DNA from: CAWBOY01 sp963790585
GTDB lineage: Bacteria; Planctomycetota; Planctomycetia; Gemmatales; Gemmataceae
Assembly (NCBI GenBank): GCA_963790585.1
Contig: CAWBOY010000008.1
Location: 372,001-436,000, forward strand
Reading direction: 5' to 3'
Length of the DNA: 64,000 bases
Numbering within the stretch: position 1 is the first letter of the stretch; the number at the start of each line of letters is the position of its first letter. This document shows positions 24,723 through 34,881 of the stretch, one piece after another. The notes below the pieces were generated by a model. It had not been told where the DNA came from and did not search any database. It worked only from the letters and a program-made list of their open reading frames with translations. Made by a program: the position numbers and the translations under genes.

Positions 24723-25511
24723 TTAAGGTTGCACGGTCAGCGGTATCGAAATCGTTGCCGTCTTGCTGGCGACTTGATCCATCGCCTTTATCTCGATGGT
24801 GAATTTGCCCGGCCGATTGAGTGACAACAAGAATTGAGCGGGCAGCGACACAGCGGACGCCGGCACCTTGTCATTGATTTCACCCACGAACGGTTTGGCC
24901 GTAGTCGGCTTGCCAGTGCTGTCGAGAACGCGGACCTCAAAGCTGACCTTCGGTTGCATTGAGGATCGATCCCGCGCGAAACCGACGAGACGGAAATTCG
25001 CAAAGAGCGACTCGCCAGCGCCAAACAGGGTCGTGCTCGCTTGCATTTCAGCATCGCTGCTGGTGGAAACGTCCACGATTCCGAAATTCATCGGCAGCAC
25101 TTCGATGGCCTTCGACACCGTCGCGCTCGCTTTCGACACGCGGTCGGTGACTGTCACCTTAACCGTCAGTTTCCCAGCAGGTAGATCGGAGCCGATGTCG
25201 ATTTTGGAAACCGCCGGCATCTGCTTACCGCCGAGATGAATCGTCGCCACCAAGTCCTTTGGATCTTTGCGATAGATCACTTTCTTGGCATCGCTTACTT
25301 CGAGAGCCATGCTATAGAGGAGCTTTCCTTCCGGGTCGACGGTAAAGCCATCGATGTCAAAGCTTAGGACGAAGACGTCGCCGGGCAGGTACTTGTCGTT
25401 GGTCCGCACAGCGCCTCGGACGCCGTACGTACTTCGAGCATTGGTGATCTCCAATGCGAACGTCTGTGTCGTCAACGTAAGAGCGACGACAAAGGCGAGA
25501 GCAGTCCTCAT
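24723..25511 (-). CDS. Exported beta-rich protein of unknown function
   Basis: This is a 262-residue protein with a signal peptide of about 19 residues (MRTALAFVVALTLTTQTFA). The rest is predicted beta-sandwich, with at least two Ig-like halves. The first holds LPGDVFVLSFDIDGF and GKLTVKVTVTDRVSK; the second holds GESLFANFRLVGFARDR and PGKFTIEIKAMDQVASKT. No catalytic motif or membrane anchor is visible apart from the leader. It lies about 130 bases upstream of the FecR-like gene on the same strand, so the two may act together at the cell envelope. I do not recognise the family. Confidence 0.7.
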   Translation of the reverse strand: MRTALAFVVALTLTTQTFALEITNARSTYGVRGAVRTNDKYLPGDVFVLSFDIDGFTVDPEGKLLYSMALEVSDAKKVIYRKDPKDLVATIHLGGKQMPAVSKIDIGSDLPAGKLTVKVTVTDRVSKASATVSKAIEVLPMNFGIVDVSTSSDAEMQASTTLFGAGESLFANFRLVGFARDRSSMQPKVSFEVRVLDSTGKPTTAKPFVGEINDKVPASAVSLPAQFLLSLNRPGKFTIEIKAMDQVASKTATISIPLTVQP

Positions 25512-25718
25512 GATGGCATATCCTCAAGGCGCAACAGAATAGACGCAACGAGCCGTAAACCGATGGCTTACGTTGGCCCGCGAAGCGTGCGATGATTATG
25601 GGTCTTAGTATACGGTTTCAGAAATCCGTTGCAATCAGATAAAGGCGAACCGAGCGCGAGACCGTGGAGGACGTGTGAATATGTGCGGATCGCGCGGTCG
25701 AGGTGTAACAATCCGCCT

Positions 25719-26192
25719 TCATTTGCTTGGCAGCTGACGTAGAAGGTTGACCATCTCAATCGCCGTGAGCGCGGCCTCGAAGCCTTTGTTGCCCGCTTTG
25801 CCGCCCGCGCGGTTGACTGCCTGCTCGAGTGTGTCGCAGGTCAAGATGCCAAAAATGACTGGCACACCGGTAGACAATCCGGCTCGGGCTACGCCCCCGG
25901 CTGCCTCGCCCGCGACATAGTCGTAATGGTCCGTGTCGCCCCGAATGACGGCTCCGAGGCAAATCAATGCCGCGTACCGGCCCGAAGAAGCAAGCTTTTG
26001 AGCGACTAATGGGATCTCGAATGATCCTGGAACGCGGACGATGTCGATCATGTCGTCGCCCACGCCGTGACGCTTCAGGGCATCCAGCGCGCCGCTAATG
26101 AGCTTGTCGCCGATGACTTCATTGAAACGAGCAACCACCAGGGCGAAATGGCCCGGTGGTGTGCTGAAAGTGCCTTCGTAGACGGTTGGCAT
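25719..26192 (-). CDS. ribH: 6,7-dimethyl-8-ribityllumazine synthase
   Basis: The enzyme condenses 5-amino-6-ribitylaminouracil with 3,4-dihydroxy-2-butanone 4-phosphate in riboflavin synthesis. The 157-residue length is typical. Family signatures are VARFNEVIGDKLISGAL near the start, VPGSFEIPLVAQKLA, LGAVIRGDTDHYDYVAGEAA (the phosphate/butanone site), and VPVIFGILTCDTLEQAVNRA. An intact GNKGFEAALTAIEM closes it. No other rib genes lie nearby. The gene is separated from rho by the family A palindrome. Confidence 0.95.
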   Translation of the reverse strand: MPTVYEGTFSTPPGHFALVVARFNEVIGDKLISGALDALKRHGVGDDMIDIVRVPGSFEIPLVAQKLASSGRYAALICLGAVIRGDTDHYDYVAGEAAGGVARAGLSTGVPVIFGILTCDTLEQAVNRAGGKAGNKGFEAALTAIEMVNLLRQLPSK

Positions 26193-26230
26193 GAGGACTC
26201 ACAGACTTAAAGGCGCTCCGAAACGGCGCG

Positions 26231-26381
26231 GCCTTCCGACCCAGGATGCGCTGCGCGACCCTGGGCTCTGATATAGAACGCCGTTGGCGTTCTAAGACCG
26301 GCTCACCTTTGTGGTTTTAGAACGCTGAAAGCGTTCCATATCAAAGCCCAGGGTCGCGCAGCGCATCCTGGGTCGGAAGGC
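26231..26381. repeat. Dispersed palindrome, family A, copy 2
   Basis: Outer arms of 37 bases (26231-26267 and 26345-26381) are perfect complements. Inner hairpins have the GAACGCC/GGCGTTC form. The right arm ends on the base next to the rho stop codon (26382-26384), so the rho mRNA would end in this hairpin. Confidence 0.95.
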
Positions 26382-28055
26382 TCAACTCAAATTCATACTC
26401 ATCAAGAATTCCGCATTGCTCTTCGTACGACTCATGCGGTTGATGAGCAACTCCATCGACTCGATTGGATTCATATCGCTGAGAACCTTGCGCAAGATAT
26501 ACATGCGGCGTAGCTCCTCGGGGTCCATCAGGAGTTCTTCTTTGCGCGTGCCGCTGCGGTTGACATCGATGGCGGGCCAAATGCGTTTTTCGACCATGCG
26601 GCGATCGAGGTGCAGCTCCATGTTGCCAGTGCCCTTGAATTCCTCGAAGATCACTTCGTCCATGCGCGAGCCGGTGTCGATAAGGGCGGTAGCCAGAATC
26701 GTCAAGCTGCCGCCCTCCTCGATATTACGAGCCGCCCCGAAGAAGCGTTTGGGTTTGTGGAGCGCATTGGCGTCGACGCCGCCGGAGAGGATCTTGCCGG
26801 AGTGGGGCACTTCGGTGTTATACGCCCGCGCCAACCGCGTGATCGAATCGAGCAGAATGACGACATCCGTGCCGAACTCGACCATGCGTTTGGCCTTTTC
26901 GATCACCATCTCGCTTACCTGGACGTGGCGCGACGCCGGCTCGTCGAAGGTCGAGCTGACGACCTCGGCGTGCTCGCTTTTGACGCTGCGCTCCATCTCG
27001 GTGACTTCTTCCGGCCGCTCGTCGATGAGCAACACAATCACGTAACACTCGGGGTGATTATGGAGCACGCTATTGGCAATTTTCTGCAGCAGGATGGTCT
27101 TGCCGGTCCGTGGGGGCGCCACGATCAGGCCGCGCTGACCTTTGCCGATCGGCGTAACGAGATCGACGATGCGCATGTTGATCTCGCTCGGATCGAATTC
27201 CAGATTCAAGCGTGAATTGGGATGCAGCGGCGTCAGATCGTCGAAGACGACTTTCTGTGTCAGGATCTCGGGATCCTGATAGTTAATTGCCTCGACCCGT
27301 AGCAGCGCGAAGTAGCGTTCGTTCTCTTTGGGTGGACGAATTTGGCCCGCGACAACGGCGCCAGTGCGCAGCCCGAAGCGGCGGATCTGCGACGGCGAGA
27401 TATAAATGTCATCCGGACAAGGAAGATAGTTGTAGTCCGGGCTACGCAAGAAGCCGAAGCCGTCCGGCAGCACTTCGAGCGTTCCTTCGCCGAACATCAG
27501 GCCGTTTTGCTTGACGCGCTCCTTGAGGATGCGAAAGATTAGATCTTGTTTTTTGAGTCCGGAATAGTCGCTCAGTTCCTCGTCTCGGGCGACTTTCAGC
27601 AGCTGCGGCATCGTCATCTGTTGGAGCGCGCTGATGTGCGTGCTGCCGCGCTTGATCTCTTCGTAACGATTATTGACCTCGGCATCGAAGCCGGGATAGT
27701 CATCCTCGGCGGCACGGCTGCCGCGAGCGCGGTGGTTCCGGCCGCGGCTCGACTCGTTCCGCGCGCGCTGGCGGCTCGGCAAGGGGTCGCGTCGGTTCTG
27801 AGAGCGCGCAAGCCGTTCCGGTTCAACCGGCGGCCGGGGCGGTGCCGGCGCATCGGCGGGCTGTTGCCGTTCGGACATCGTCGGGCGGACCGACTCTTCG
27901 TGAATATGGTTGACGCCGTTGCTATGAGGCGCGGCTTCCGGCTCCATCAGCGTGGTGGTGCTCGCGGCCACAGTCAGTTCGACGGGGCTGGCCAGATCCG
28001 TCTTGCGGAGACGAGGTCGGGCGGAAACTTCACGTCGGCTCTTGGCTTCAGCCAT
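26382..28055 (-). CDS. rho: Transcription termination factor Rho with long Arg-rich N-terminal extension
   Basis: Rho is the hexameric RNA helicase that ends transcription. The 557-residue product has an extension of about 140 residues rich in Arg, Pro and Ser (RARNESSRGRNHRARGSRAA). After it come the Rho N-terminal helices (MTMPQLLKVARDEELSDYSG), the cold-shock-like RNA-binding fold (EVLPDGFGFLRSPDYNYL) and the ATPase core with Walker A (APPRTGKTILLQ). Walker B reads VIVLLIDERPEEV, and the Q- and R-loop regions (SGGVDANALHKPKRFFGAAR) are present. I choose the ATG at 28055, which has GGAGAAG upstream, over a TTG two codons earlier. Long basic extensions are known in other high-GC phyla, where they aid RNA binding. 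The gene follows coaE on the same strand. Confidence 0.95.
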   Translation of the reverse strand: MAEAKSRREVSARPRLRKTDLASPVELTVAASTTTLMEPEAAPHSNGVNHIHEESVRPTMSERQQPADAPAPPRPPVEPERLARSQNRRDPLPSRQRARNESSRGRNHRARGSRAAEDDYPGFDAEVNNRYEEIKRGSTHISALQQMTMPQLLKVARDEELSDYSGLKKQDLIFRILKERVKQNGLMFGEGTLEVLPDGFGFLRSPDYNYLPCPDDIYISPSQIRRFGLRTGAVVAGQIRPPKENERYFALLRVEAINYQDPEILTQKVVFDDLTPLHPNSRLNLEFDPSEINMRIVDLVTPIGKGQRGLIVAPPRTGKTILLQKIANSVLHNHPECYVIVLLIDERPEEVTEMERSVKSEHAEVVSSTFDEPASRHVQVSEMVIEKAKRMVEFGTDVVILLDSITRLARAYNTEVPHSGKILSGGVDANALHKPKRFFGAARNIEEGGSLTILATALIDTGSRMDEVIFEEFKGTGNMELHLDRRMVEKRIWPAIDVNRSGTRKEELLMDPEELRRMYILRKVLSDMNPIESMELLINRMSRTKSNAEFLMSMNLS

Positions 28056-28284
28056 GTTCAAACTTCTCCTTCACGATCAGCGCGAAAGGCATGATGATCC
28101 GTCGAACCGGTCCGGGTCTGCGCTTCGGTTCGGTAGGCCGATCCCCTCCGCCGAAAGGAAATTCGGACACGCGGAGCGGACGGCGTATGCCTGTGGCGGG
28201 TTACAACGAAGACGATGAACGATCCTCAAAAGTCGGAAATCTCCAGGACCGGGGCAGAGAGTCCGGAGCGTCAGCTTTGGCCTG

Positions 28285-28896
28285 TCAGGCCTTCGCGGGT
28301 TGGAGCCAAAGCTGGAGCAGGTAGTTTACCTGTCGCTCCAGCTGCTCGAGTCCCTCGGAGTTGTGCAGAACATAATCGGCTTGAAGGGCCTTTTCGGTCA
28401 AGGGCAGCTGGGCGGCCTCGCGCACGTCGAGGTCCTTTTCGGTCCAGCCACGTTTGGCCACCCGTTGCAAGCGCTGAGTTCGGGGGGTATCGAGGAACAA
28501 GAGCTTATTGCAAACCGTATGCCACCCCGCCTCGAGCATCACCGCCGCATCGACGACGATGAAAGGAACCTTCGGATCAAGTTGCGCCTGGGCAATCTGC
28601 TCCTCTAGCCGTTTTCGTATCCAAGGATGGACGAGGCTTTCAAGCCTTTTCAGCTCCTGTTTGTCGGCGAAGACAATCGCCGCAAGCTTTTTTCGCTGTA
28701 TCTCGCCCTCGGCGTCGAGTAAGTCGCGGCCCCAAAGCGCTATCACTTGCTCGCGCAGCGCCGGCTGGCGCAGCGCGTCATGGCCCGCCTCATCGCCGGA
28801 CAGGATCAGTCCACCCCGGTGAGCCAACATTTTGGCGACGGCACTCTTGCCGCTACCGATGCCGCCAAGGATGCCGATGACGGGCTTAGGGGCCAT
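28285..28896 (-). CDS. coaE: Dephospho-CoA kinase
   Basis: The enzyme phosphorylates dephospho-CoA at the ribose 3'-hydroxyl, the last step of coenzyme A synthesis. The 203-residue protein has the P-loop GGIGSGKS at about residues 11-18, a DEAGHDALRQP region, and HPWIRKRLEEQIA and VVDAAVMLEAGWH, all typical of CoaE. The length is usual. An AAGGAA lies about 13 bases before the ATG at 28896. It sits between polA and rho on the same strand, separated from polA by a double hairpin. The ATP-to-CoA role is well supported by the motifs; regulation is not visible. Confidence 0.93.
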   Translation of the reverse strand: MAPKPVIGILGGIGSGKSAVAKMLAHRGGLILSGDEAGHDALRQPALREQVIALWGRDLLDAEGEIQRKKLAAIVFADKQELKRLESLVHPWIRKRLEEQIAQAQLDPKVPFIVVDAAVMLEAGWHTVCNKLLFLDTPRTQRLQRVAKRGWTEKDLDVREAAQLPLTEKALQADYVLHNSEGLEQLERQVNYLLQLWLQPAKA

Positions 28897-28915
28897 GAAA
28901 TCCGTTTCCGTTCCT

Positions 28916-28977
28916 TATATAGCCCGCCCTTTAGGGCGGGTTTTTCGCCGACCCCGCCCTAAAGGGCGGGCTATATA
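28916..28977. repeat. Double hairpin / nested palindrome at the polA 3' end
   Basis: Arms at 28916-28940 and 28953-28977 are 25-base perfect complements. Each arm is itself a hairpin (CCCGCCCT/AGGGCGGG with a two-base loop). The polA stop codon (28971-28973) lies inside the right arm. The plus-strand hairpin is followed by TTTTT, which looks like an intrinsic terminator, but no plus-strand gene ends here. Confidence 0.85.
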
Positions 28978-31841
28978 ATGACGTCTTGCACATCCAGCCA
29001 GTTCGCTCCGGCCGCGAGGTCCACTTTTAGAGGCACCTTGAGTTTCAATTGCTTTTCCAAAGGCGTCGTCATCTCTTCGCGCACGAGCTTGGCCAGCTCT
29101 TTGAGTTCGCTCGGCGGTGCTTCGAAAACCAACTCGTCGTGAATCTGTAGTAGCATCCGCGACTTGCATGTTTCGCTGCTTCAACGCTCGATGGAGGTGC
29201 AACATCGCTAACTTGATGAGATCGGCCGCGGACCCTTGGACCTCCATATTGACGGCTTCACGCTCCGGTTGGTTCCGCTGTTGATACGTCGAATTCGCGC
29301 GAATTCCCTCGATGCGTCGTCGGCGCCCGAGAATCGTGTAGACGTAACCGGTTCTACGACAGTCGGCGAGAAGCTTCGTGTGATACTCCAACACCTTGGG
29401 ATAGCGAGCGAAATAGGCCGCGATAAAGGCGTCGGCTTCATGACGCGGAATATGGAGCCGCGTGCCCAGGCCGTGGCCGCTGATGCCGTAAATGACGCCG
29501 AAATTCACCGTCTTGGCCATGCGCCGCTGTTCACTGGAGACGTCCTTTTCGTCGACCTGAAAAATCTGGGCGGCCACAGAGGAATGAACGTCGCGGTCGT
29601 CGACAAACGCTTGAATCATAGCCGGGTCGTCGCAAAAGTGAGCGAGCAGGCGGAGCTCGATTTGCGAGTAGTCAGCCGTCAGCAACACCCAATTCTCTTG
29701 CGGAACAAACGCCTGCCGGATCTGCTGCCCCAACTCGCGCCGGACCGGAATGTTTTGTAGGTTCGGGTCCGACGAAGAAAGCCGGCCTGTCGCCGCGACC
29801 GTCTGGTTCAATGCCGAATGAATGCGCCCAGTTCGAGGGTTTACCATCGTCGGCAGGGCGTCTACGTAGGTGCCCTTGAGTTTCGTGATCTGCCGATGTT
29901 CGAGAATCTGTCGCGGCAGGGCAGCACCGGGATGGTCCAGCGCGGCCAGCTTTTCCAGCGATTCCTGGTCCGTACTCGCCGCGCCTGTGACCCCCGTCTT
30001 ACGCTGCATTGGCAGTTTGAGTTCGTCGAACAAGATCTGGCGAAGCTGAGCGAGCGAGGCGATGTTGAATTCACGCCCGGCGAGGCGATATATCTCTTTT
30101 TCGAGCTCGATTAGCTGTCTTGCCATTTCCGCGCCGATGCGCTTCAGCAGCGGCACATCTACACAGATACCGTTGGCTTCCAGCTCCGCCAAAACATCGA
30201 TCAGCGGCACTTCGAGGCTGTCGTAAAGCGTCCGCAAGGAGCCTCGATCGCTTGTGGCCTCGCTCAGCTGCGGTTCCAGCAGGTTCGTCAAACGCCAGGC
30301 GATGTCGGCATCTTCGCCCGAATAAACAGCGACTCGCGCGGTCTCCACTTGATCCATGCGCAACTGCGGCTGTTTCTTGCTCTTCTTACCGATCAGATCC
30401 GTGATGGGAATAACTTGATAATTCAGATACCGACGTGCCAATTCTTCCAGGTTATGCGAGCGTTCGCCCGCATGCAAGAGATAATCGGCCACCATCGGAT
30501 CGCCGGCCACGCCGCGCAATTCCATCCCCCGGCCACGAAATACGAGCAGATCATATTTGATGTTCTGGTTGATCTTGGTAATCGTCGGATCTTCCAGGAT
30601 CGGTTTCAGCGCGGCCAGTGTCGCCGCCGGCTCGAGCAATGGGCTGCCCTCGGGCCCACGCAGCGCCAGGTAATGGGCTTCCGCGTCGCTCCAGGAAACC
30701 GCGATGCCGACGATCTCCGCTTCCAGGGGAGCCAAGCTTGTCGTTTCAAGATCGACGGCAAAGCGCTTTTGCTTTTTGAGAGCGATCAGAAACGAGTCAA
30801 ATTTGGCCAGGGTATCAACGAGGGAATATCGAACCTCGCCAAGTTTTGCGGTCGGAGCGTCCGCTGGCACCTCGACCGGTGTGTCGGCCGCATTCGCGCC
30901 AAAGGGAAACGGATCTTCACCGTTGGGCACGTCCGGCAACGACGAAAACAGGTCAGGCTGCACCACCGCGGCCGGCGCGCTGGCCCGCACCTGATCGGCA
31001 AGGTTGCGAAAGCCCCATTCCTGAAATAGCGCCAACAGTCGCGGATAATCAGGCTCGCGCAGGCGCCAGGCGTCCCAATCGAAGTGGATCGGCACATCGT
31101 CGACGAGCGTCACCAGCTTGCGCCCAAGGGCAGGAGCGGCTCGGACGCCCGCAGGCTCTCCTGTTTTTGCGCCGGCAACCTTGTCGATATTCTTCATCAG
31201 GTTGTCGAGCGTGCCGAATTCCTGCAATAATTTCGCCGCCGTCTTGACGCCGATGCCGGCTACCCCAGGCACGTTATCGACGGCGTCGCCGACGAGCGTC
31301 TGCAAATCGACGACTTGCTCGGGGGCGATGCCCCAATCTTCGAGGAGTTCGGGGCGCCGAACTCCTGGTTCTTCCGCATATTAAACAGGCTCACGTTGTC
31401 GTCGATCAGTTGCCGGCAATCTTTGTCCGACGTGCAGAGCCGAACCTGGATCGCTTTCTTGCTGGCGGCCCGAGCGATGGTAGCGATTACATCGTCCGCC
31501 TCGTAGCGCGGATGGGTGATGACCGGAATGCACAACGCTTCGATCGCCTGCTGAATCAGCGGTAGCTGCGCCACGAGATCGACCGGCATCGGGTCGCGGT
31601 GCGCCTTGTAATCCGGAAAGATCTCACTGCGAAACGTCGGCTCCTGTCGATCGAACGCCGCGACCAGATATTCCGGCCGGCGTTTTCGCAAAGCGAGAAG
31701 ATCCCGAGTAAAGCCAAAAACAGCGTTCGTCGGCAGTCCGGCTGGACTGGTCATGCGGTCGCGAATGGCGTGAAACACCTGAAAGATGAGCGAGTGCGCA
31801 TCGATCAAATAGAGCCAGGGTTTAGTCGTGCCAGACGGCAT
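28971..31841 (-). CDS. polA: DNA polymerase I (two frameshifts)
   Basis: The joined product is about 956 residues, normal for a three-domain Pol I. The N-terminal 5' nuclease domain has YLIDAHSLIFQVFHAI, AFDRQEPTFRSEIFPDYKA, TSDKDCRQLI and the helix-hairpin-helix DNVPGVAGIGVKTA. The 3'-5' exonuclease keeps its DxE metal motif (FAVDLETTSL), so proofreading is likely intact. The polymerase domain has TGRLSSSDPNLQNIPVR, DYSQIELRLLAHF, RRMAKTVNFGVIYG and IHDELVFEAP. Breaks lie near 31344 (one C missing from a CCCC run) and near 29165 (one extra or two missing bases). The start is the ATG at 31841; an in-frame start at 31868 is possible. It heads a minus-strand run with coaE and rho. Confidence 0.93.
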
Positions 31842-32118
31842 GGGTCGCCACAGAAGCCGAGTAACCAAGAACGGAATCAGACAGAACGGTCCAAAGAACG
31901 ATGAACATGAGCGCCCGAGAGACGGACGACTTTGTCCTCATCCAAGTAGCGGAGAGTCATTCAAGAACGGATCGCAGGGACTTGCAACCGAGCAGAAAAT
32001 ATACGTGATTTCCTATGTGATTGAAGTTTAGGGCGGGGTAGGAAAGGTGTCAAGAGGTAGTGTCGCGGTTTGGCGAGCGGCGTGGCCTCGGCCCGCCGCT
32101 CGCCACAATCTGCACCGA

Positions 32119-33807
32119 TCAATATCCAGCTGCCTTGCCATTGATGCGGTGATCTTCTCCCGCATGATATTTACCCGTTTTCGGATCGACATAGATCGAA
32201 TGGGCATCGCCTTGCCGCGAGCCGGTCACATCGTGGCCCATCAAGCGCAGCTTTTCCACAGCGGCACCATATTCACTCGTGCCTTCAAACCTAGCGACGT
32301 CGGGGAACCACTGGTGATGAAGCCGCGGCGCGTCGACGGCGTCTCGGATCGGCATGTCGAAATCGATCACGTTCACGACGACGCACAACACCGTGTTAAT
32401 GATCGTCCGGCTGCCGGGGCTGCCGGTGATGAGAACCACTTTGCCGTCCTTGACCACGATCGTCGGCGTTTGGCAGCTCAGCATGCGCTTGCCCGGAGCG
32501 ATCTGATTGGCCTCGGTCCCGATGGTGCCGTCGCGCGTCGTCACGCCAGGATACCAGTTGAAATCGATCATTTCGTTGTTGAGTATGAAGCCGGCGCCTT
32601 TGACGACAATACCGGTCCCGTAACTCCGTTCGAGAGTGTAGGTATTCGCTACCGCCATGCCGTCGGCATCAATGATCGAGAAATGCGTCGTGCTGTCGCC
32701 CTCGGCTTTGATCGGGATGTCCTTGGCCAGGTCTTCGCTTTTCGTCGCGTGATTCATGTCGATCGAATGGGCCACCTTTTTGGCATACTCTTTGTCCGTC
32801 AAAAAGGCGGGAATCTTGACAAAGTCGGCATCGCCGAGATAGCGAGCGCGATCGCAGTAGGCGCGACGCATCGTCTCGATCATGACGTGTAATGTCTCGG
32901 GAGACCAGCGGCCCTGCTTTTTGAGGTCGAAATTCTCCAAGATGTTGAGCATTTCGACAAGGCAAGTGCCACCGGAGCTGGGCGGCGGCGGGCCATAGAT
33001 ATCGTAGCCATGATACGTGCCGTGAATCGGCTTACGCACCTTCGCTTGATAGCCGGCGAGGTCGGCCTTGGTGATAAGGCCGTGGCCGCTCTTCATCTCC
33101 GCGTCGATCAAATCGGCGATCGGCCCTTTGTAAAAGGCATCCGGGCCGTTTTCCATGATGAGGCGCAGCGTGTGGCCCAGGTCCGCTTGAACGATGCGGT
33201 CGCCCGCTTGCCAGCTATCCGCCCCGCCGTTTTTGCCCAGCACGCGTTTGATCTCGGGCAGCCCGCCGGATGTGGCCCAATTGAGCGACGAAGCGAGGCT
33301 GCCATCTAGAATAAAGCCGTCTTCGGCGAGCTTGACCGCCGGAGCGACCACGTCCGCCCAGGGGAGCTTGCCGAACTTGGAATGTGCCAGATAGAACCCA
33401 CGCACGGCGCCGGGGACGCCGACGGCTTTATGGGTATACCAGCTATCGCCTTTCTCATAGACCGATTTGTGGGCGGCGGCGGGCGCCATCTCTCGATAGT
33501 CGATGACGACCGGTTCCGATTTATCGCCGGGATGGATCACCATGAAACCGCCGCCGCCGATGTTGCCGGCCGCGGGATAGGTGACCGCCATCGCGAAGGC
33601 CGTGGCAACGGCCGCGTCGACCGCATTGCCCCCTTTGAGCAAGATGTCGCGGCCAACTTCGGCACCAGGCGGCGACACCGCGACGACAAGGCCGTGGCGT
33701 TCCGTTTTCGCCTCATGGCCCGCCAGCATCGCCGAGCTGATCACCGCAACGGCCAATAAGGCCGCCAATGCTCGACGACTCGCGATGGCGCATTTCCCAC
33801 CCCACAT
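32119..33807 (-). CDS. ggt: Gamma-glutamyltransferase
   Basis: This is a secreted or periplasmic enzyme that cleaves or transfers the gamma-glutamyl group of glutathione and related compounds. The 562-residue proenzyme has a signal-type N-terminus (MWGGKCAIASRRALAALLAV), so I use the ATG at 33807 rather than the 39-codon longer frame. Family motifs are GGNAVDAAVATAFAMAV, PAAGNIGGGGFMV and DYREMAP in the large subunit. Autocleavage should occur before Thr373 in GDSTTHFSIID, giving the small subunit with LNNEMIDF and TGSPGSRTIINTVL. All key residues appear present. It is divergently placed from the next plus-strand gene across about 325 bases. Confidence 0.93.
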   Translation of the reverse strand: MWGGKCAIASRRALAALLAVAVISSAMLAGHEAKTERHGLVVAVSPPGAEVGRDILLKGGNAVDAAVATAFAMAVTYPAAGNIGGGGFMVIHPGDKSEPVVIDYREMAPAAAHKSVYEKGDSWYTHKAVGVPGAVRGFYLAHSKFGKLPWADVVAPAVKLAEDGFILDGSLASSLNWATSGGLPEIKRVLGKNGGADSWQAGDRIVQADLGHTLRLIMENGPDAFYKGPIADLIDAEMKSGHGLITKADLAGYQAKVRKPIHGTYHGYDIYGPPPPSSGGTCLVEMLNILENFDLKKQGRWSPETLHVMIETMRRAYCDRARYLGDADFVKIPAFLTDKEYAKKVAHSIDMNHATKSEDLAKDIPIKAEGDSTTHFSIIDADGMAVANTYTLERSYGTGIVVKGAGFILNNEMIDFNWYPGVTTRDGTIGTEANQIAPGKRMLSCQTPTIVVKDGKVVLITGSPGSRTIINTVLCVVVNVIDFDMPIRDAVDAPRLHHQWFPDVARFEGTSEYGAAVEKLRLMGHDVTGSRQGDAHSIYVDPKTGKYHAGEDHRINGKAAGY

Positions 33808-34132
33808 AACGCAGCGCAGCTCCAGAACATCGATTGGGTCCCTCGAAAAGATGGTGGGCTGAGAAGCGGACGGGAGGGGAGCGGCTCGACTCGATGAAAC
33901 TTCCTTCGAGGCGCGGCGCCGCACTTGACCGTAAGCCCGTCCTTGGGCCGACGCGGGAATTCTACTCTGAAGACATTGGCCAGCGCGGCGGGAAGGTTCG
34001 ATCTTCTCGATCAGCTGGCGTGGCGTGGCCGTAAGATAAGTGTTATTAGATTCACTTTGCCCAATCGGGATAGTTCTTGCCGTTTACGCAGACCGCCGCA
34101 CGTGCGGGACGGCCCTACTTGGAGAGGCAATT
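33808..34132. other. Intergenic region between ggt and a membrane protein gene
   Basis: This divergent spacer of about 325 bases must hold promoters for both flanking genes. I see no clear -35/-10 pair, operator repeat or small gene in it. A ribosome binding site (GGAGAGG, 34121-34127) precedes the plus-strand gene. Confidence 0.5.
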
Positions 34133-34705
34133 ATGGTTTTTCGGCTGATTTTGGCTTCAGTTTTGTCGGGTGTCGTGCTGATGGGGTGGGGCTTTTACTT
34201 TTGGGCCTTTTCGCCGTTCGGCGACGCCATGTTCAATCGTACACCGAATGAAATCGCGGTGGCGGAATACCTGAAAGAGACCCTCAAAGAGACTGGCAAC
34301 TACGTGATCCCTTATCCCGATAAGGAGGCGATGAATTTCAATAACGAAGCGCTCATGAAGGCTTTCCAGGAGCGCCATAAAATTGGACCGATCGTACAAA
34401 TCATCTTTCAACGCGAGGGCCTCGATCCCACGTCGCCATTGGCCTACATCATCGGCTTCGCCCACTTCGTCCTGTCGTCGCTGATCGCAGGAATTTTGCT
34501 CGCGATCGCGCGGCCAGGCAACTTCATGGGTCGTTGGATCTTTGTAAGTCTGCTCGGCATATTCGCAGCGGTGACGATCGACGGCGCCACTTTGATATGG
34601 TTCCATCATCCACTCAAAATGGTGCTGGTCCAAATGGGCTTCGACGTAGCCGGCTGGATACTGGCGGGATTTGTGTTAGCTGCACTGGTATGGCGGCGGA
34701 ATTGA
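34133..34705 (+). CDS. Small membrane protein of unknown function
   Basis: This is a 190-residue protein with four likely membrane helices: an N-terminal one (MVFRLILASVLSGVVLMGWG) and three in the last 85 residues. Between them lies a polar loop of about 75 residues (EIAVAEYLKETLKETGNYVI) outside the membrane. The ATG at 34133 is preceded by GGAGAGG, which decides the start over an upstream frame at 34040. The plan resembles small planctomycete membrane proteins I recall but cannot name. It lies divergently from ggt and ends 28 bases before a compound hairpin. Confidence 0.75.
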   Translation: MVFRLILASVLSGVVLMGWGFYFWAFSPFGDAMFNRTPNEIAVAEYLKETLKETGNYVIPYPDKEAMNFNNEALMKAFQERHKIGPIVQIIFQREGLDPTSPLAYIIGFAHFVLSSLIAGILLAIARPGNFMGRWIFVSLLGIFAAVTIDGATLIWFHHPLKMVLVQMGFDVAGWILAGFVLAALVWRRN

Positions 34706-34732
34706 TAGGGACATCGAAAGCGCGGGTTTTAT

Positions 34733-34796
34733 ACCAGCCCCAAGCGCCAACGCGAGGTCGAGGAACTTGAACCTCGACTGCGCGCTTGGGGCTGGT
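34733..34796. repeat. Compound hairpin, family C
   Basis: Perfect 15-base outer arms (ACCAGCCCCAAGCGC at 34733-34747 and its complement at 34782-34796) enclose a second seven-base stem (GTCGAGG/CCTCGAC). It lies between the convergent ends of the membrane protein gene and a PIN toxin gene. No T-run follows on either strand, so it is more likely a REP-like element than a standard terminator. Confidence 0.8.
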
Positions 34797-34881
34797 GAGT
34801 CCCACTTGGTCTGACCGAAGGTCCCCCGTCGTCTGGGAGTATTCAAGGAGACCTGCCGTCGGCAAGAGTGGCGTCCCACCG

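Noticed and set aside
25568..25759. 63-codon frame downstream of ribH
   Set aside because: It overlaps the ribH end and has no ribosome binding site or coding-like composition.
27546..28094. 182-codon plus-strand frame
   Set aside because: It is antisense to rho; its Arg/Ala content mirrors the rho extension.
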